Shown piece after piece: positions 24,263 through 33,811 of a DNA stretch of 64,000 nucleotides (positions are counted from its first letter, which is position 1; each line of letters opens with the position of its first letter). This stretch comes from Mesorhizobium sp. LMG 17147 (GTDB taxonomy: Bacteria > Pseudomonadota > Alphaproteobacteria > Rhizobiales > Rhizobiaceae). The translations under genes and the position numbers were made by a program. The stretch spans positions 1 through 64,000 of the forward strand of contig NZ_JANCTC010000005.1 in assembly GCF_024297145.1 (NCBI RefSeq), read 5' to 3'. Under the pieces are notes generated by a model. The model ran no database searches. It saw only the letters and a list, made by a program, of their open reading frames with translations, and was not told where the DNA came from.

Positions 24263-27200
24263 CTAATCCGGCATCGCCGGCATCAGCTTCGGATCCGGCT
24301 TTTCGGCGTGATGCGGCAGGTCCTTGCTGGCGATAAAGGTGTAGAACATCGGCACCACGAACAGCGTGAACATGGTTCCGACCAGGATGCCGGTGAAGAT
24401 CACCAGGCCCATCGAATAGCGTGCCGCGGCACCGGCGCCGCTGGAGATGATCAGCGGCACCACGCCTAGCGCCATCGCCGCCGTCGTCATCAGGATCGGC
24501 CGCAGCCGCACCCTGGCCGAAGCGATGATCGCATCGCGCCGCCGCATGCCGTGCATTTCACGCTGCTGGTTGGCGAACTCGACCAGGAGGATGCCGTGCT
24601 TGGTGATGAGGCCGATCAGCGTGATGAGGCCAACCTGGGTGTAGATATTGAGCGTGCCTAGCCCGATATTAAGCGGCACGATCGCGCCGAAGATCGAGAG
24701 CGGCACCGCCATCATGATGATCAACGGATCGCGGAAGCTTTCGAACTGCGCCGCCAGCACCAGATAGATGACGAGCACAGCCGCTGCGAAGGCGATGATG
24801 ATCGTGTAGCCCTGTTCCTTCTCCTGCCGCGATTGACCGGTATAGTCGATGAAGAAGGTATCGGGCAGGCTTTGTTTGGCAATGTCCTCGATCGCCTGTA
24901 GCCCATCCCCGGTAGTGATGCCGGGCCGCGGCAAGGCAGAGATCGTCGCCGAGTTGAGCTGGTTGAACTGCTCGATGGCGGCCGGCGACGCGTTGGTCGA
25001 GATCTTCACCACCGCCGAGAGCGGCACCATCTCGCCAGACACGCTGCGCACGAAATACTCACCCAGTTTTTCGGGATTGTCGCGGAATTGCTGCGGCACC
25101 TGCGGGATGATGTCGTAGCTGTTGGATTCGCGGTCGAACTGCGCCACCTCGGCGCCACCGACCAGGAGGGTCAGCGTCCGGCCGATGTCGGCGATCGGCA
25201 GGTTGAGCGCGGCGGCGCGGTCGCGGTCGATCGTCACCGTCACTTGCGGCGCGTCGAAGGTCATCGAATTCTGCACGACGATGAAGCGGCCGGACGCCTG
25301 CGCCTTGTTCTTGATGTCTTCGGCCGCCTCGTACACCTGCGAGGCGTCGCCGGTAGAGCGCACCACCATTGTGATTGGCAGGCCGCCGCCGGAGCCGGGC
25401 AGCGTCGGCGGCGCGAAGACGAAAGCTTCGACGCCCGCCACCTTGCTTAGGCGGCCCGTAATGTCTTGCTGGATTTCCTTCGAGTTGCGCGCGCGCTCGG
25501 CCCAGTCCTTGAACGCAAAGCCGACGAAAGCGCTGTTCGTCTGGCCGCCGCCGAAGGCGACCGCCGAGAACTGTGCCCGCGTCTCAGGCAGGTCCTTGAC
25601 CAGGCCGAGTATCTGATTGACGTAGGTTTCGGTGTAGTCCGACGTCGCGTACCGCGGCGCGGTCACCAGCGAAAGCAGGAAACCCTGGTCCTCTTCCGGC
25701 GCCAGTTCGCTCGCGGTCTTGGTGAACATGAAACCTGTCGTGGCGACCAGCGCGACGACGATCATCAGCGTCACTGGGCGATATTTCAGCGACCCGCTGA
25801 CCAGCCGCTCATAGATGTGTTCGACGCGCCCGAACGTATTGTCGACAATGCGCTGGAAGCGGCTGTGCGAGCCGGACCTCAGGATACGCGCCGACATCAT
25901 CGGTGTGATGGTTAGGGCGACGACACCCGAAAGCACCACCGAGCCGGCAAGCGTCACCGCGAATTCGCGAAACAGCGCGCCGGTCAGGCCGCCGGTGAAG
26001 GCCAGCGGGGCGAACACGGCGGCCAACGTTATCGTCATGGCGACGACGGCGGACGAGATCTCGCGCATGCCGTTGAAGGCAGCCTGCATCGGCGACAAAC
26101 CGTCTTCCTCCATGTGGCGGTGGATGTTTTCCACCACCACGATGGCGTCGTCGACGACGAGGCCGATCGCCAGCACCATTGCCAGCAACGACAAAAGATT
26201 GATCGAATAACCCAAAGAAAACAATAGGAAACAGACGCCGATCAACGACAGCGGAATGGTCACGATCGGCATCAGCACCGAGCGGAACGAGCCGAGGAAG
26301 AGCAGGATGACGACGATGACGATGGCGACCGCCTCGCCGATGGTCTTGAACACCTCCTCGATCGACGCGCTGATCTGCTCGGTCGAGTCGTAGACGATCT
26401 CGATCGTCATGCCGAGCGGCAGCGTCTCCTGGATCGTCGGCACAATCTTGTGGATCGCCGCCGCGGTGGTCAGTGGATTAGCGGCCGGCGTCGGAAAGAT
26501 GGCGAGAAAGATGCCGGGCTTGCCGTTGAACGTGACCCTGGTGTCGGTGCTCGCCGCGGCGAGCTCGACGCGGGCCACGTCGCGCAGCCTCACCACATTG
26601 CCGTCTTTCGAGCGGAGCGGAAGGGCAGCGAAAGCCTCCGGCGTCTGCAGGGTCGAGCGAACCGTGATCGAGGAAGCCACATATTCGTTTTCGGTATCGC
26701 CGGGCGCGGAGAGGAAATTCGATTCGTTGATGGCGGTCAGCACTTCCGCCGCCGTCACGCCGCGCGCCGCCAGTTTGATCGGGTCGATCCAGACACGCAT
26801 CGAATATTCGGCGGCGCCGAAAATCTGCACGTCGGCGACACCTTCGACCGTCGAGATACGCGGCCGCACGACACGCTCGATATATTCGGTGAGCTGTTCC
26901 GGTGTCATGTTCGGATTCTGCATCGAGATGTACATCATCGCGAACTGCTGGCCGGTGCCCTTGACGATCACCGGGTCTTTGGTTTCGTCCGGCAGATCGC
27001 CGCGAACACTCTGAACCTTCGACAAGACTTCGTTCAGCGCGACGTCGGGGTCGGAGCCGAGCTTCATCTGCACCGTCACGGTGCTGGAGGACGGCCGGCT
27101 CGACGACGTGACATAATCGATGTTTTCGGTCGAAGCGACGGCACGCGCGATCGGCGCGGAAATGAACCCCTGGATCAGGTCGGCGCTGGCGCCGGGATAG

Positions 27201-27349
27201 GCCGTGGTGATGGTGATGGCCGTTTCTTCAACCTCTGGATACTGCCGAATCGAAAGGTTGAAGATGCCCTGAATACCCAGAAGCAGGATCATACAGGCAA
27301 GCACGGTCGAAAGGACCGGGCGGCGGATGAAAAGGTCGGAAAAGCTCAT
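24263..27349 (-). CDS. RND-family efflux pump, inner-membrane subunit (AcrB/MexF type)
   Basis: This 1,028-residue protein begins MSFSDLFIRRPVLSTVLACM, the usual RND helix 1. It shows the proton-relay region AIGLVVDDAIVVVENI in helix 4, the large periplasmic loops, and the C-terminal TAAMALGVVPL segment. It exports hydrophobic compounds in exchange for protons, with a periplasmic adaptor and an outer-membrane channel. The adaptor gene precedes it and overlaps by four bases (ATGA). No outer-membrane factor gene is present nearby, so a TolC-like channel elsewhere is likely used. The operon is probably repressed by the divergent TetR protein. Confidence 0.95.
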   Translation of the reverse strand: MSFSDLFIRRPVLSTVLACMILLLGIQGIFNLSIRQYPEVEETAITITTAYPGASADLIQGFISAPIARAVASTENIDYVTSSSRPSSSTVTVQMKLGSDPDVALNEVLSKVQSVRGDLPDETKDPVIVKGTGQQFAMMYISMQNPNMTPEQLTEYIERVVRPRISTVEGVADVQIFGAAEYSMRVWIDPIKLAARGVTAAEVLTAINESNFLSAPGDTENEYVASSITVRSTLQTPEAFAALPLRSKDGNVVRLRDVARVELAAASTDTRVTFNGKPGIFLAIFPTPAANPLTTAAAIHKIVPTIQETLPLGMTIEIVYDSTEQISASIEEVFKTIGEAVAIVIVVILLFLGSFRSVLMPIVTIPLSLIGVCFLLFSLGYSINLLSLLAMVLAIGLVVDDAIVVVENIHRHMEEDGLSPMQAAFNGMREISSAVVAMTITLAAVFAPLAFTGGLTGALFREFAVTLAGSVVLSGVVALTITPMMSARILRSGSHSRFQRIVDNTFGRVEHIYERLVSGSLKYRPVTLMIVVALVATTGFMFTKTASELAPEEDQGFLLSLVTAPRYATSDYTETYVNQILGLVKDLPETRAQFSAVAFGGGQTNSAFVGFAFKDWAERARNSKEIQQDITGRLSKVAGVEAFVFAPPTLPGSGGGLPITMVVRSTGDASQVYEAAEDIKNKAQASGRFIVVQNSMTFDAPQVTVTIDRDRAAALNLPIADIGRTLTLLVGGAEVAQFDRESNSYDIIPQVPQQFRDNPEKLGEYFVRSVSGEMVPLSAVVKISTNASPAAIEQFNQLNSATISALPRPGITTGDGLQAIEDIAKQSLPDTFFIDYTGQSRQEKEQGYTIIIAFAAAVLVIYLVLAAQFESFRDPLIIMMAVPLSIFGAIVPLNIGLGTLNIYTQVGLITLIGLITKHGILLVEFANQQREMHGMRRRDAIIASARVRLRPILMTTAAMALGVVPLIISSGAGAAARYSMGLVIFTGILVGTMFTLFVVPMFYTFIASKDLPHHAEKPDPKLMPAMPD

Positions 27350-28623
27350 TGCTGGGCTGCCTGCTGGTTCCCCGGCTTGCTCGGATCGATCGTGTTGTCG
27401 ACGGCAACGGACATGCCGTTGGAGAGCCGGTTCTGGCCGGCCGTAACGACTTCGTCGCCGGGCGCGATGCCCTCCAGGATTTCGACCAGGCCGGCGTTGC
27501 GGCGGCCTGGCTTGACGAACACCTGGGCGAGCACGAGCTGCGGTTTCTGTTCTTCCGCTGCCGGCTTGGCTTCCGCTGCCGGTTTGGCTGGGGTAGCAGC
27601 CGGCTTTTCGTCGGGTTTTGCCACGGGTGCTTCGGCCGCCGGCTTGGCAGCATCTGCAGCCGGCTTTTCTTCCGGCTTTGCCTCGGGAGCCGCGCCGTTG
27701 GCTTCGGCGGATTTGGCCGGGCGCACCACGAAGACGAAGTCGCCGTACAGGCTGGAGGTCAGCGCCGTCTGCGGCAGCGCCAGCACGTCGTTCTCCTCGG
27801 GCAGTTCGACGCGCACCTGGACGAACTGGCCGGGCGTCAGCTTGCCTTCGGGATTGCCGACCTCCGCCCTTACCGTCACCAGCCGGCTGGTCGGGTCGAT
27901 CTTCGGATCGATGCCGCGGATGCTGCCGGTGAACGGCATGTCGCCGCCGCCGACGCCCAACCGCACCCTCTGTCCGATCTTCAGTTGCGGAAGCTGCTGC
28001 TCCGGCACGGTGAAATCGACACGCATCGTATCCATGTCCTGCAAGGTCACCACGGCGGTGCCGGGTGTGAGATACTGGCCAAGGTCGATTTTCGGAATAC
28101 CGACAGTACCCTTGAAGGGCGCGGTCAACTGCTTTTGGTCGAGCACCGCTTGCAGCTTGTTTACCTGCGCGGCGGAGACCGATGCTGCTGCCTGCGCCGT
28201 GTCGAGCGTGGCATCGGTGCCGACCCCGCGCTTCTGCAGCTCGAGAGCGCGCATCAGCGTCGTCTGGTCGGAGGTGGCTTGCGCCTTCGACGCGACGAGG
28301 TCGGCTCGCTCGACGGCATCGTCAAGCTGCAGCAGGACGGCGTTGGCGGCGACCTTCTGATTGGCATGGAACAGGATGTCCTTGACGATGCCAGCAGTTT
28401 CGACCGTCAGGTCGACGCCGCGTACGGCACTGACAGTGCCGATCGCCTCGATGCCGGGGGTCCAGGACATCGGTTTGACAATGACTGTCGACACGGTCGT
28501 GGCCGGCGGCTTCATGGTGGCGAAGAACTGTTTGATCGCATTGTCGCGAAACAGGTTGAAGCCGACGATGCCGCCGCACACCAGCACGAGCAGAATGAAG
28601 GCGATGATGAAGCGCTTGATCAC
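27346..28623 (-). CDS. RND efflux periplasmic adaptor (membrane fusion protein)
   Basis: This 425-residue protein starts at GTG 28623, six bases after GAGGGAA, with an N-terminal anchor (KRFIIAFILLVLVCGGIVGF). The lipoyl and hairpin regions (GIVKDILFHANQKV, QLTAPFKGTVGIPKIDLGQYL) and the beta-barrel (GSIRGIDPKIDPTSRLVTVRAE) are typical adaptors. An unusual run of about 60 residues rich in Ala, Lys, Pro and Glu, with repeated AAKPAAE-like units, is inserted near residues 310-370, within the last domain. The longer frame upstream has no ribosome-binding site. It is the first gene of the two-gene pump operon. Confidence 0.92.
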   Translation of the reverse strand: MIKRFIIAFILLVLVCGGIVGFNLFRDNAIKQFFATMKPPATTVSTVIVKPMSWTPGIEAIGTVSAVRGVDLTVETAGIVKDILFHANQKVAANAVLLQLDDAVERADLVASKAQATSDQTTLMRALELQKRGVGTDATLDTAQAAASVSAAQVNKLQAVLDQKQLTAPFKGTVGIPKIDLGQYLTPGTAVVTLQDMDTMRVDFTVPEQQLPQLKIGQRVRLGVGGGDMPFTGSIRGIDPKIDPTSRLVTVRAEVGNPEGKLTPGQFVQVRVELPEENDVLALPQTALTSSLYGDFVFVVRPAKSAEANGAAPEAKPEEKPAADAAKPAAEAPVAKPDEKPAATPAKPAAEAKPAAEEQKPQLVLAQVFVKPGRRNAGLVEILEGIAPGDEVVTAGQNRLSNGMSVAVDNTIDPSKPGNQQAAQQ

Positions 28624-28719
28624 GAACAGTTCCCTCGGCCATGGCCCAGCATAACGGTCGGATGACCGGAACACATACCTGTGACTGGTCCCAATTTCAA
28701 ATGATGGCGATCTTACTGT

Positions 28720-28733
28720 ACCGTCTGGACGGT
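28720..28733. promoter_or_regulatory. Probable TetR operator of the efflux pump
   Basis: ACCGTC, a TG centre and GACGGT form a perfect palindrome within TGTACCGTCTGGACGGTCTTG. It lies in the 150-bp divergent region between the pump operon and the TetR gene, where such repressors usually bind. Confidence 0.6.
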
Positions 28734-28773
28734 CTTGTCAATTCCGCCTAAGCTAATGAATGGGGAACGATTG

Positions 28774-29310
28774 ATGAAGGTCCGCAGAGCAAATTCGCGC
28801 GAAAAAATTCTCGCTGCTGCCGCCGCGGTGGCGCGCGAGACGGGTCCTGGCAGCCTGTCGCTGGACGCTGTTGCCAGCCGTGCCGGCGTGTCGAAGGGTG
28901 GTCTTCTCTACAATTTCCCGACCAAGGCGAAATTGATGCAGGCGCTGGTGGAGGATTATCTCAGCGCATTCCAACAGGCGCTGGAGGCCGCCCGCAAGAA
29001 CAGCGGCAGCGGCGAGAGCCCGCTCGCCGCCTATATCAGGCTTTCGGCCGAGCATGCCGAGGAGTCGAAGCCATCGGCATCCTGGATATTTTCGGCAATC
29101 GCCGAGGATCCCGATTTTCTAACGCCGATAAAATCGTTCAGGCGGCAGGTGTTCGAGCAGCTGAAGGAGGAGACGCCGAATCTCAAGGCGCTACTGGTCT
29201 GCTATCTCGCCATCGAGGGGCTTCGCAGCATGAACCTGTTCGGTTCGGACATTCTCTCCGTCGAAGAGCGCCGGCTGCTGATATCGACCCTGCTGGAGAT
29301 CGCGGAATAG
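28774..29310 (+). CDS. TetR/AcrR-family regulator of the efflux pump
   Basis: This 178-residue protein has an N-terminal helix-turn-helix, REKILAAAAAVARETGPG then VASRAGVSKGGLLYNFPTK, and a C-terminal ligand-binding domain containing SASWIFSAIAEDPDFL. ATG at 28774 follows GGGGAA by six bases; an earlier in-frame ATG at 28756 is possible. Divergent placement next to the pump and the palindrome in between point to repression of the efflux genes, relieved by pump substrates. Confidence 0.9.
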   Translation: MKVRRANSREKILAAAAAVARETGPGSLSLDAVASRAGVSKGGLLYNFPTKAKLMQALVEDYLSAFQQALEAARKNSGSGESPLAAYIRLSAEHAEESKPSASWIFSAIAEDPDFLTPIKSFRRQVFEQLKEETPNLKALLVCYLAIEGLRSMNLFGSDILSVEERRLLISTLLEIAE

Positions 29311-29427
29311 TCTAGGAATACGCCGGCCGGGTTCAGTTGCGTCGACTGTCGGGATGTGGCTGGAGCGAGGTGCCGTCCACTTGGGGCAGAGTGAGCTCCA
29401 CGCTTTGAACCTGCGTCTCGGTGGTTT

Positions 29428-29451
29428 CCGAAAATCGGTTCCGATTTTCGG
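29428..29451. repeat. Perfect 11-bp inverted repeat (rhizobial palindrome)
   Basis: CCGAAAATCGG (29428-29438), TT, CCGATTTTCGG (29441-29451). It is followed by a second imperfect stem, GAGCCTTTCGGG at about 29463 and CCCGGAAAGGCTC at about 29500, just before the carbonic anhydrase start. Both wordings are like Mesorhizobium interspersed palindromes; the second could also affect translation of the gene. Confidence 0.6.
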
Positions 29452-29521
29452 GCCGATGCGCTAGAGCCTTTCGGGATTGACCCGAGCTGCCTTCAACCCG
29501 GAAAGGCTCCCACCGCTGCCC

Positions 29522-30166
29522 ATGCCCCATCTTCCCGAGCATCTTCTCACCGGCTACCGCAGTTTCATGAGCGGCCGCTATCTCACCGAAAGCGGCCGTT
29601 ATCGCTCGCTGGCGCGGGAGGGCCAGGCACCGGAAACGATGATCGTCGCCTGCTGCGATTCCCGCGCCGCACCCGAAGCGATCTTCGATGCCGGGCCGGG
29701 CGAGTTGTTCGTGCTGCGCAATGTCGGCAATCTGGTGCCGCCCTATGCGCCCGACGATCAGTTCCACTCGACATCGGCGGCGCTCGAATTTGCCGTGCAG
29801 AGCCTCAAGGTCAAGAACATCGTGGTGATGGGCCACGGCCGCTGCGGTGGCATCCGCGCGGCACTCGACACCACGGCCGCACCCTTGTCGCCGGGCGATT
29901 TCATCGGCAAGTGGATGAGCCTGATCGCGCCTGCGGCCGAGACCGTATCGTCCAGCACCTTCATGACCGCGACCGAGCGCCAGACGGCGCTGGAGCGCAT
30001 CTCGATCCGTTATTCCATAGCCAATCTGCGCACCTTCCCTTGTATTTCGATCCTCGAAGGCAAGGGGCGGCTGTCGCTGCACGGTGCCTGGTTCGATATT
30101 TCGACCGGCGAGCTTTGGGTGATGAACAAGGACACAGGCGATTTCGAGCGGCCGGAGACCGAGTAG
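29522..30166 (+). CDS. Beta-class carbonic anhydrase
   Basis: This 214-residue protein has the zinc-site motifs ACCDSRAAP (Cys and Asp, near residue 43) and MGHGRCGGIRAA (His and Cys, near residue 103). LRNVGNLVPPY and STSAALEFAVQSLKV are also typical. The enzyme interconverts carbon dioxide and bicarbonate in the cytoplasm. ATG at 29522 (MPHLPEHLLTGYRSFM) matches the family start; an earlier frame start at 29477 lies in the upstream stem-loop. The next gene starts 10 bp downstream and may be co-transcribed. Confidence 0.95.
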   Translation: MPHLPEHLLTGYRSFMSGRYLTESGRYRSLAREGQAPETMIVACCDSRAAPEAIFDAGPGELFVLRNVGNLVPPYAPDDQFHSTSAALEFAVQSLKVKNIVVMGHGRCGGIRAALDTTAAPLSPGDFIGKWMSLIAPAAETVSSSTFMTATERQTALERISIRYSIANLRTFPCISILEGKGRLSLHGAWFDISTGELWVMNKDTGDFERPETE

Positions 30167-30176
30167 GAGACGAGGC

Positions 30177-30587
30177 ATGATGCGAGCTCGGTTCGCGTTC
30201 GCGGCGGCGGCACTGCTGTGCTCAGCAAATGTTGCGCGCGCCGACGATAGCGCGATCATAGACCGCTGGTATTCGGCACTGCTGGTCGTCGACCGCACCG
30301 AATTGTCGGACCTGCTCGCCGACAACGTCCGCATCAAGCTCGACGACCTCGGCGTCGTGCAAAGCAAGCAGGAATTCATCGCCTCGATCGCCGAGTGGCA
30401 GGGCGCCGTCGCCGGGGCCGAAATCCGCCACCGGATCGAGAAGACGGAGGGCGGCGTCACCACTGTGATCGCCTGCTATGATTTTCCCAGCAACGACATG
30501 CTGATGCAGGAGACTTTCGCGGTCGCCAACGACCAGATCAGCGCCAGTTCGCAAGCCGCGATCGCCGAAAATTGCGAGGGTTACTGA
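30177..30587 (+). CDS. Exported SnoaL/NTF2-like hypothetical protein
   Basis: This 136-residue protein has a signal peptide (MMRARFAFAAAALLCSANVARADD, here split by the ARA-DD cleavage region near residue 22). The mature part, with IIDRWYSALLVVDRTELSDLL and the closing strands, resembles the cone-shaped SnoaL/NTF2 fold; this is an inference from pattern only. A ribosome-binding site AGGAGACGAGG precedes the ATG. It is probably co-transcribed with the carbonic anhydrase. Function unknown. Confidence 0.75.
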   Translation: MMRARFAFAAAALLCSANVARADDSAIIDRWYSALLVVDRTELSDLLADNVRIKLDDLGVVQSKQEFIASIAEWQGAVAGAEIRHRIEKTEGGVTTVIACYDFPSNDMLMQETFAVANDQISASSQAAIAENCEGY

Positions 30588-30676
30588 CGAAATTTTCGTC
30601 CAGGCTATTGAGGACTGGCGCTGGAATTGCCGGTGTTATTTCGCGTCTAAAAATGCGCTATCACCGCAATTCTTGC

Positions 30677-31102
30677 CTAGAACGATATAGACGACACGAT
30701 TGATCGGGCAACGTCTAATTCTTCTAGGTAATCTTCATCAGCAAGACATAGATACGTCATAAATACAAAATCATTTCCATTTGACATATACCATGCAGAC
30801 AGCAATTTTTCGGTAGTTTCTGACAATACGCCAACAGAGACTATACCTTCAGATTCATGTTGCGTGATATGCCTTACATCTATAGAATTATGATTACAAA
30901 ACTGAATCATAAATGTTCTCAGAACGTCAACATCTACGTTTGGTTTTTCTCCGCTACGATACTTCGCAATTGAGAACTGAATCGCTCCGCAGCCGTCCGT
31001 TTCTTTGGCTAAGGTAGGTGGCGATCCCTCAGGAAGATCGCCGGCTATGTCTACCCATCCGGCAGGCAGGTCGAAGGTGAGGCCATGGAATTCTACTCTC
31101 AT
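30677..31102 (-). CDS. AT-rich orphan hypothetical protein, possibly DcrB/immunity-like
   Basis: This 141-residue protein begins MRVEFHGLTFDLPAGWVD and ends DVARSIVSSISF. The opening beta hairpin and the closing helix-strand resemble DcrB/PsbP-like small proteins, a fold also seen among orphan immunity proteins beside polymorphic toxins. I cannot confirm this without a profile search. Codons are strikingly AT-rich compared with every neighbour, indicating recent acquisition. AGGGAACC precedes the ATG. No toxin gene is visible upstream within 300 bp. Confidence 0.7.
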   Translation of the reverse strand: MRVEFHGLTFDLPAGWVDIAGDLPEGSPPTLAKETDGCGAIQFSIAKYRSGEKPNVDVDVLRTFMIQFCNHNSIDVRHITQHESEGIVSVGVLSETTEKLLSAWYMSNGNDFVFMTYLCLADEDYLEELDVARSIVSSISF

Positions 31103-31403
31103 TAAGGTTCCCTTGGATCGGGTGTCAGGTCGGATTCCAGGAATTCCGGTGAACAGTGCACCTTTTGCTGCACGGCGCGTGAGTGAGTATCCTCAGGGTC
31201 GCATACGAGTGGAAGCCTCAGTCAAGGGAAAATGCAGGCTACAAGATAATAATCTTCGTGGGCATAGAATTCGGCTCGAATGATAACTCACGGCACCATG
31301 TGCGCACGCTTTCAGCGCTAACCGGGCGCTGTTGCGCGCAACCGGCCGGCGCCTTACATCGGTGACGATTCATCTTCTCCCGCCACTCAGCGAAAGTTTG
31401 CCC
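31103..31403. other. Intergenic stretch between divergent genes
   Basis: About 300 bp of mixed composition between the AT-rich orphan and the M3 peptidase. It is likely the remains of the acquired segment plus the peptidase promoter. Nothing else recognised. Confidence 0.35.
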
Positions 31404-33452
31404 ATGCCGTCCACCGTCGACCTCGCCGCCCATCCGCTGACCGCATGGCAAGGGCCGCTCGGCCTGCCCGATTTCACGCGCATCGGCGATGGCGATTTTT
31501 CTCCGGTCTTCGACGCGGCCCTGAAGGCGCATGAAGCCGAGATCGAGGCGATTGCCGGCAACGCCGGGACGCCGACCATCGAAAACACGCTTGCCGCGCT
31601 CGAGCTTGCCGGCGAGGCTCTCGACCATGTCTCGTCGATCTTCTGGTGCCGCGCCGGCGCCCACACCAACGAGGCGATCCAGGCGCTGGAGCGCGACATC
31701 TCGCCGAAGATGTCGCGGCACTTCTCGGCAATCTCGATGAACGAACGCCTGTTCGCCCGCATCGACCACCTCTATCAGCGCCGCGATGCTTTGAAGCTCG
31801 ATGCCGAAACGCTGCGGGTCTTGGAAAAGACCTGGAAAAACTTCGTTCGCTCCGGCGCCAGGCTCGACGCCGAAGGCAAGAAGCGGCTGGCCTCGATCAA
31901 CGAGGAATTGTCGTCGCTCGGCACCAATTTCGGCCAGAACGTGCTTGCCGACGAGCGCGACTGGGCGTTGTTCCTCGACGAGGCCGACCTTGCCGGCCTG
32001 CCGGAATTCCTGAAGAGCTCGATGGCGGAAGCCGCCGAGATGCGCGGCCAGAAGGGCCGCTACGCCGTCACTCTGTCGCGTTCGATCTACGAGCCGTTCT
32101 CGACCTTCTCAGAACGCCGCGATCTGCGCGAGACAGCGTTCCACGCCTTCATCATGCGTGGTCAGAATGGCGGCGCTACCGACAACACGGAAGTGGTGCG
32201 CGACATGCTGCGCCTGCGCGCCGAGAAGGCGAAGCTGCTCGGCTATGCTTCCTACGCCGCATTGAAGCTCGACGATACCATGGCCAAGACGCCGGAGGCG
32301 GTGCACGCGCTGCTCGATCCGGTCTGGGAAAAGGCGGTGGAAAAGGCCGCAAGCGACCAAGCCGAATTGCAGCGGCTGGCGGCCGAGGCCGGCAGCAACG
32401 AAAAATTCGCCGCCTGGGACTGGCGCTTCTATCAGGAGAAGCTGCGCGCAGAGAAATTCGCCTTCGACGAGGCCGAGCTGAAGCCGTACCTGCAGCTAGA
32501 CCGCATCATCGACGCCTGTTTCGATGTGGCAACACGATTGTTCGGCATTTCTTTCGAAGAAAAGAAGGGCATTGCCACCTGGCATCCCGACGCACGTGTT
32601 TTCGTGGTGAAGAATGTCGACGGCAGCGAGCGCGGCCTGTTCCTCGCCGACTATTTCGCGCGACCCTCGAAGCGCTCCGGCGCCTGGATGAGCGCGCTGA
32701 AATCCGGCTACAAGCTTGGCGACGGCTCCAAGCCGGTCATCTACAACATCATGAACTTCGCCAAGCCGCCGGCCGGCGAGGCCGCCTTGCTGTCGGTCGA
32801 TGAAGCCAAGACGCTGTTCCATGAATTCGGTCATGCTCTGCACGGCATGCTGACCGACGTCACTTGGCCGTCGGTCGCTGGCACCTCGGTCAGCCGCGAT
32901 TTCGTCGAACTGCCTTCGCAGCTTTACGAGCACTGGCTGACGGTACCGGCGGTGCTGGAAAAACATGCGCTGCATGTCAAGACCGGCAAGCCGATGCCAA
33001 AGGCGCTGGTCGACAAGATGCTGGCGGCGCGCACCTTCGGCGCGGGCTTCGCCACGGTCGAGTTCACTGCCTCGGCGTTGGTCGACATGGCTTACCACGC
33101 GCGGCCGGATGCACCGGACCAGCCGCTTCGTTTCGAAGCCGAAACGTTGGAACGGCTTAACATGCCGGATACCATCGCCATGCGTCACCGCACCCCACAT
33201 TTCGGCCACATCTTTGCCGGCGACGGCTATTCGGCCGGCTATTATTCCTACATGTGGTCGGAAGTGCTCGATGCCGACGCCTTCGCCGCCTTCGAGGAGA
33301 CGGGCGATCCGTTCAATCCGGCGCTGGCCGAGCGGCTGCGCAAGAACATCTACGCCGCCGGCGGCTCGAAGGACCCCGAAGAACTCTACACCGCCTTCCG
33401 CGGCAAGATGCCTTCACCGGAAGCAATGATGGCCAAGCGCGGACTGGTGTGA
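31404..33452 (+). CDS. M3-family metallopeptidase (Dcp/oligopeptidase A type)
   Basis: This 682-residue protein has the zinc motif LFHEFGHALHG (HEFGH near residues 473-477) and the downstream FVELPSQLYEHW segment supplying the third ligand Glu. GHIFAGDGYSAGYYSYMWSEV near the C-terminus lies where M3 enzymes place their substrate-binding Tyr/His; length is normal for Dcp/PrlC. Such cytoplasmic enzymes degrade short peptides, as dipeptidyl carboxypeptidase or oligopeptidase. No signal peptide. ATG at 31404 gives the family N-terminus; the upstream extension from 31332 is not conserved in type. Confidence 0.93.
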   Translation: MPSTVDLAAHPLTAWQGPLGLPDFTRIGDGDFSPVFDAALKAHEAEIEAIAGNAGTPTIENTLAALELAGEALDHVSSIFWCRAGAHTNEAIQALERDISPKMSRHFSAISMNERLFARIDHLYQRRDALKLDAETLRVLEKTWKNFVRSGARLDAEGKKRLASINEELSSLGTNFGQNVLADERDWALFLDEADLAGLPEFLKSSMAEAAEMRGQKGRYAVTLSRSIYEPFSTFSERRDLRETAFHAFIMRGQNGGATDNTEVVRDMLRLRAEKAKLLGYASYAALKLDDTMAKTPEAVHALLDPVWEKAVEKAASDQAELQRLAAEAGSNEKFAAWDWRFYQEKLRAEKFAFDEAELKPYLQLDRIIDACFDVATRLFGISFEEKKGIATWHPDARVFVVKNVDGSERGLFLADYFARPSKRSGAWMSALKSGYKLGDGSKPVIYNIMNFAKPPAGEAALLSVDEAKTLFHEFGHALHGMLTDVTWPSVAGTSVSRDFVELPSQLYEHWLTVPAVLEKHALHVKTGKPMPKALVDKMLAARTFGAGFATVEFTASALVDMAYHARPDAPDQPLRFEAETLERLNMPDTIAMRHRTPHFGHIFAGDGYSAGYYSYMWSEVLDADAFAAFEETGDPFNPALAERLRKNIYAAGGSKDPEELYTAFRGKMPSPEAMMAKRGLV

Positions 33453-33811
33453 TGCGTGCCCGCTCTTGTCACGGTTCTCTTCCATCCTGATTGATGTCGG
33501 CCGTCATGGCGTCGGGTTGCGTGCCGCCTGATCCGGTTTCTGTCGGTCTCGGCTCGGCCTCGCTGGCTGCGGCTGTGTCGTTGAGGCGACTGCCCGCTAT
33601 GCTGATCGGCCGCTGGCGCATCCGGACCGCCTTGCGACGACCGCTACGGAAATAAATCTCTCAGTCGCGAACGTCAGGCGGGGCTGGTAAGTTGATTGCC
33701 CCGACAAGCTTTTTTTCCGGAGCGATTGGCATAGTCTAGACCCATGACCAGCCAGCTGCAACGATTCCACCTGGCCATCGCGGCACGGGCATCAAGGGGG
33801 CAACGACCGTA
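33453..33811. other. Intergenic stretch around the possible microprotein
   Basis: About 360 bp between the peptidase stop and the next plus-strand gene. Apart from the weak 50-codon frame on the minus strand I see no gene, terminator or repeat. Confidence 0.3.
33469..33621 (-). CDS. Possible 50-residue microprotein
   Basis: Read from the minus strand: ATG at 33621 with AAGG eight bases upstream, 50 codons, TGA at 33469. The product (starting MRQRPISIAGSRLND) is polar, rich in Ala, Glu, Pro and Thr, and probably disordered. Codon composition is plausible but no family is recognised and the ribosome-binding site is weak. Confidence 0.3.
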   Translation of the reverse strand: MRQRPISIAGSRLNDTAAASEAEPRPTETGSGGTQPDAMTADINQDGREP

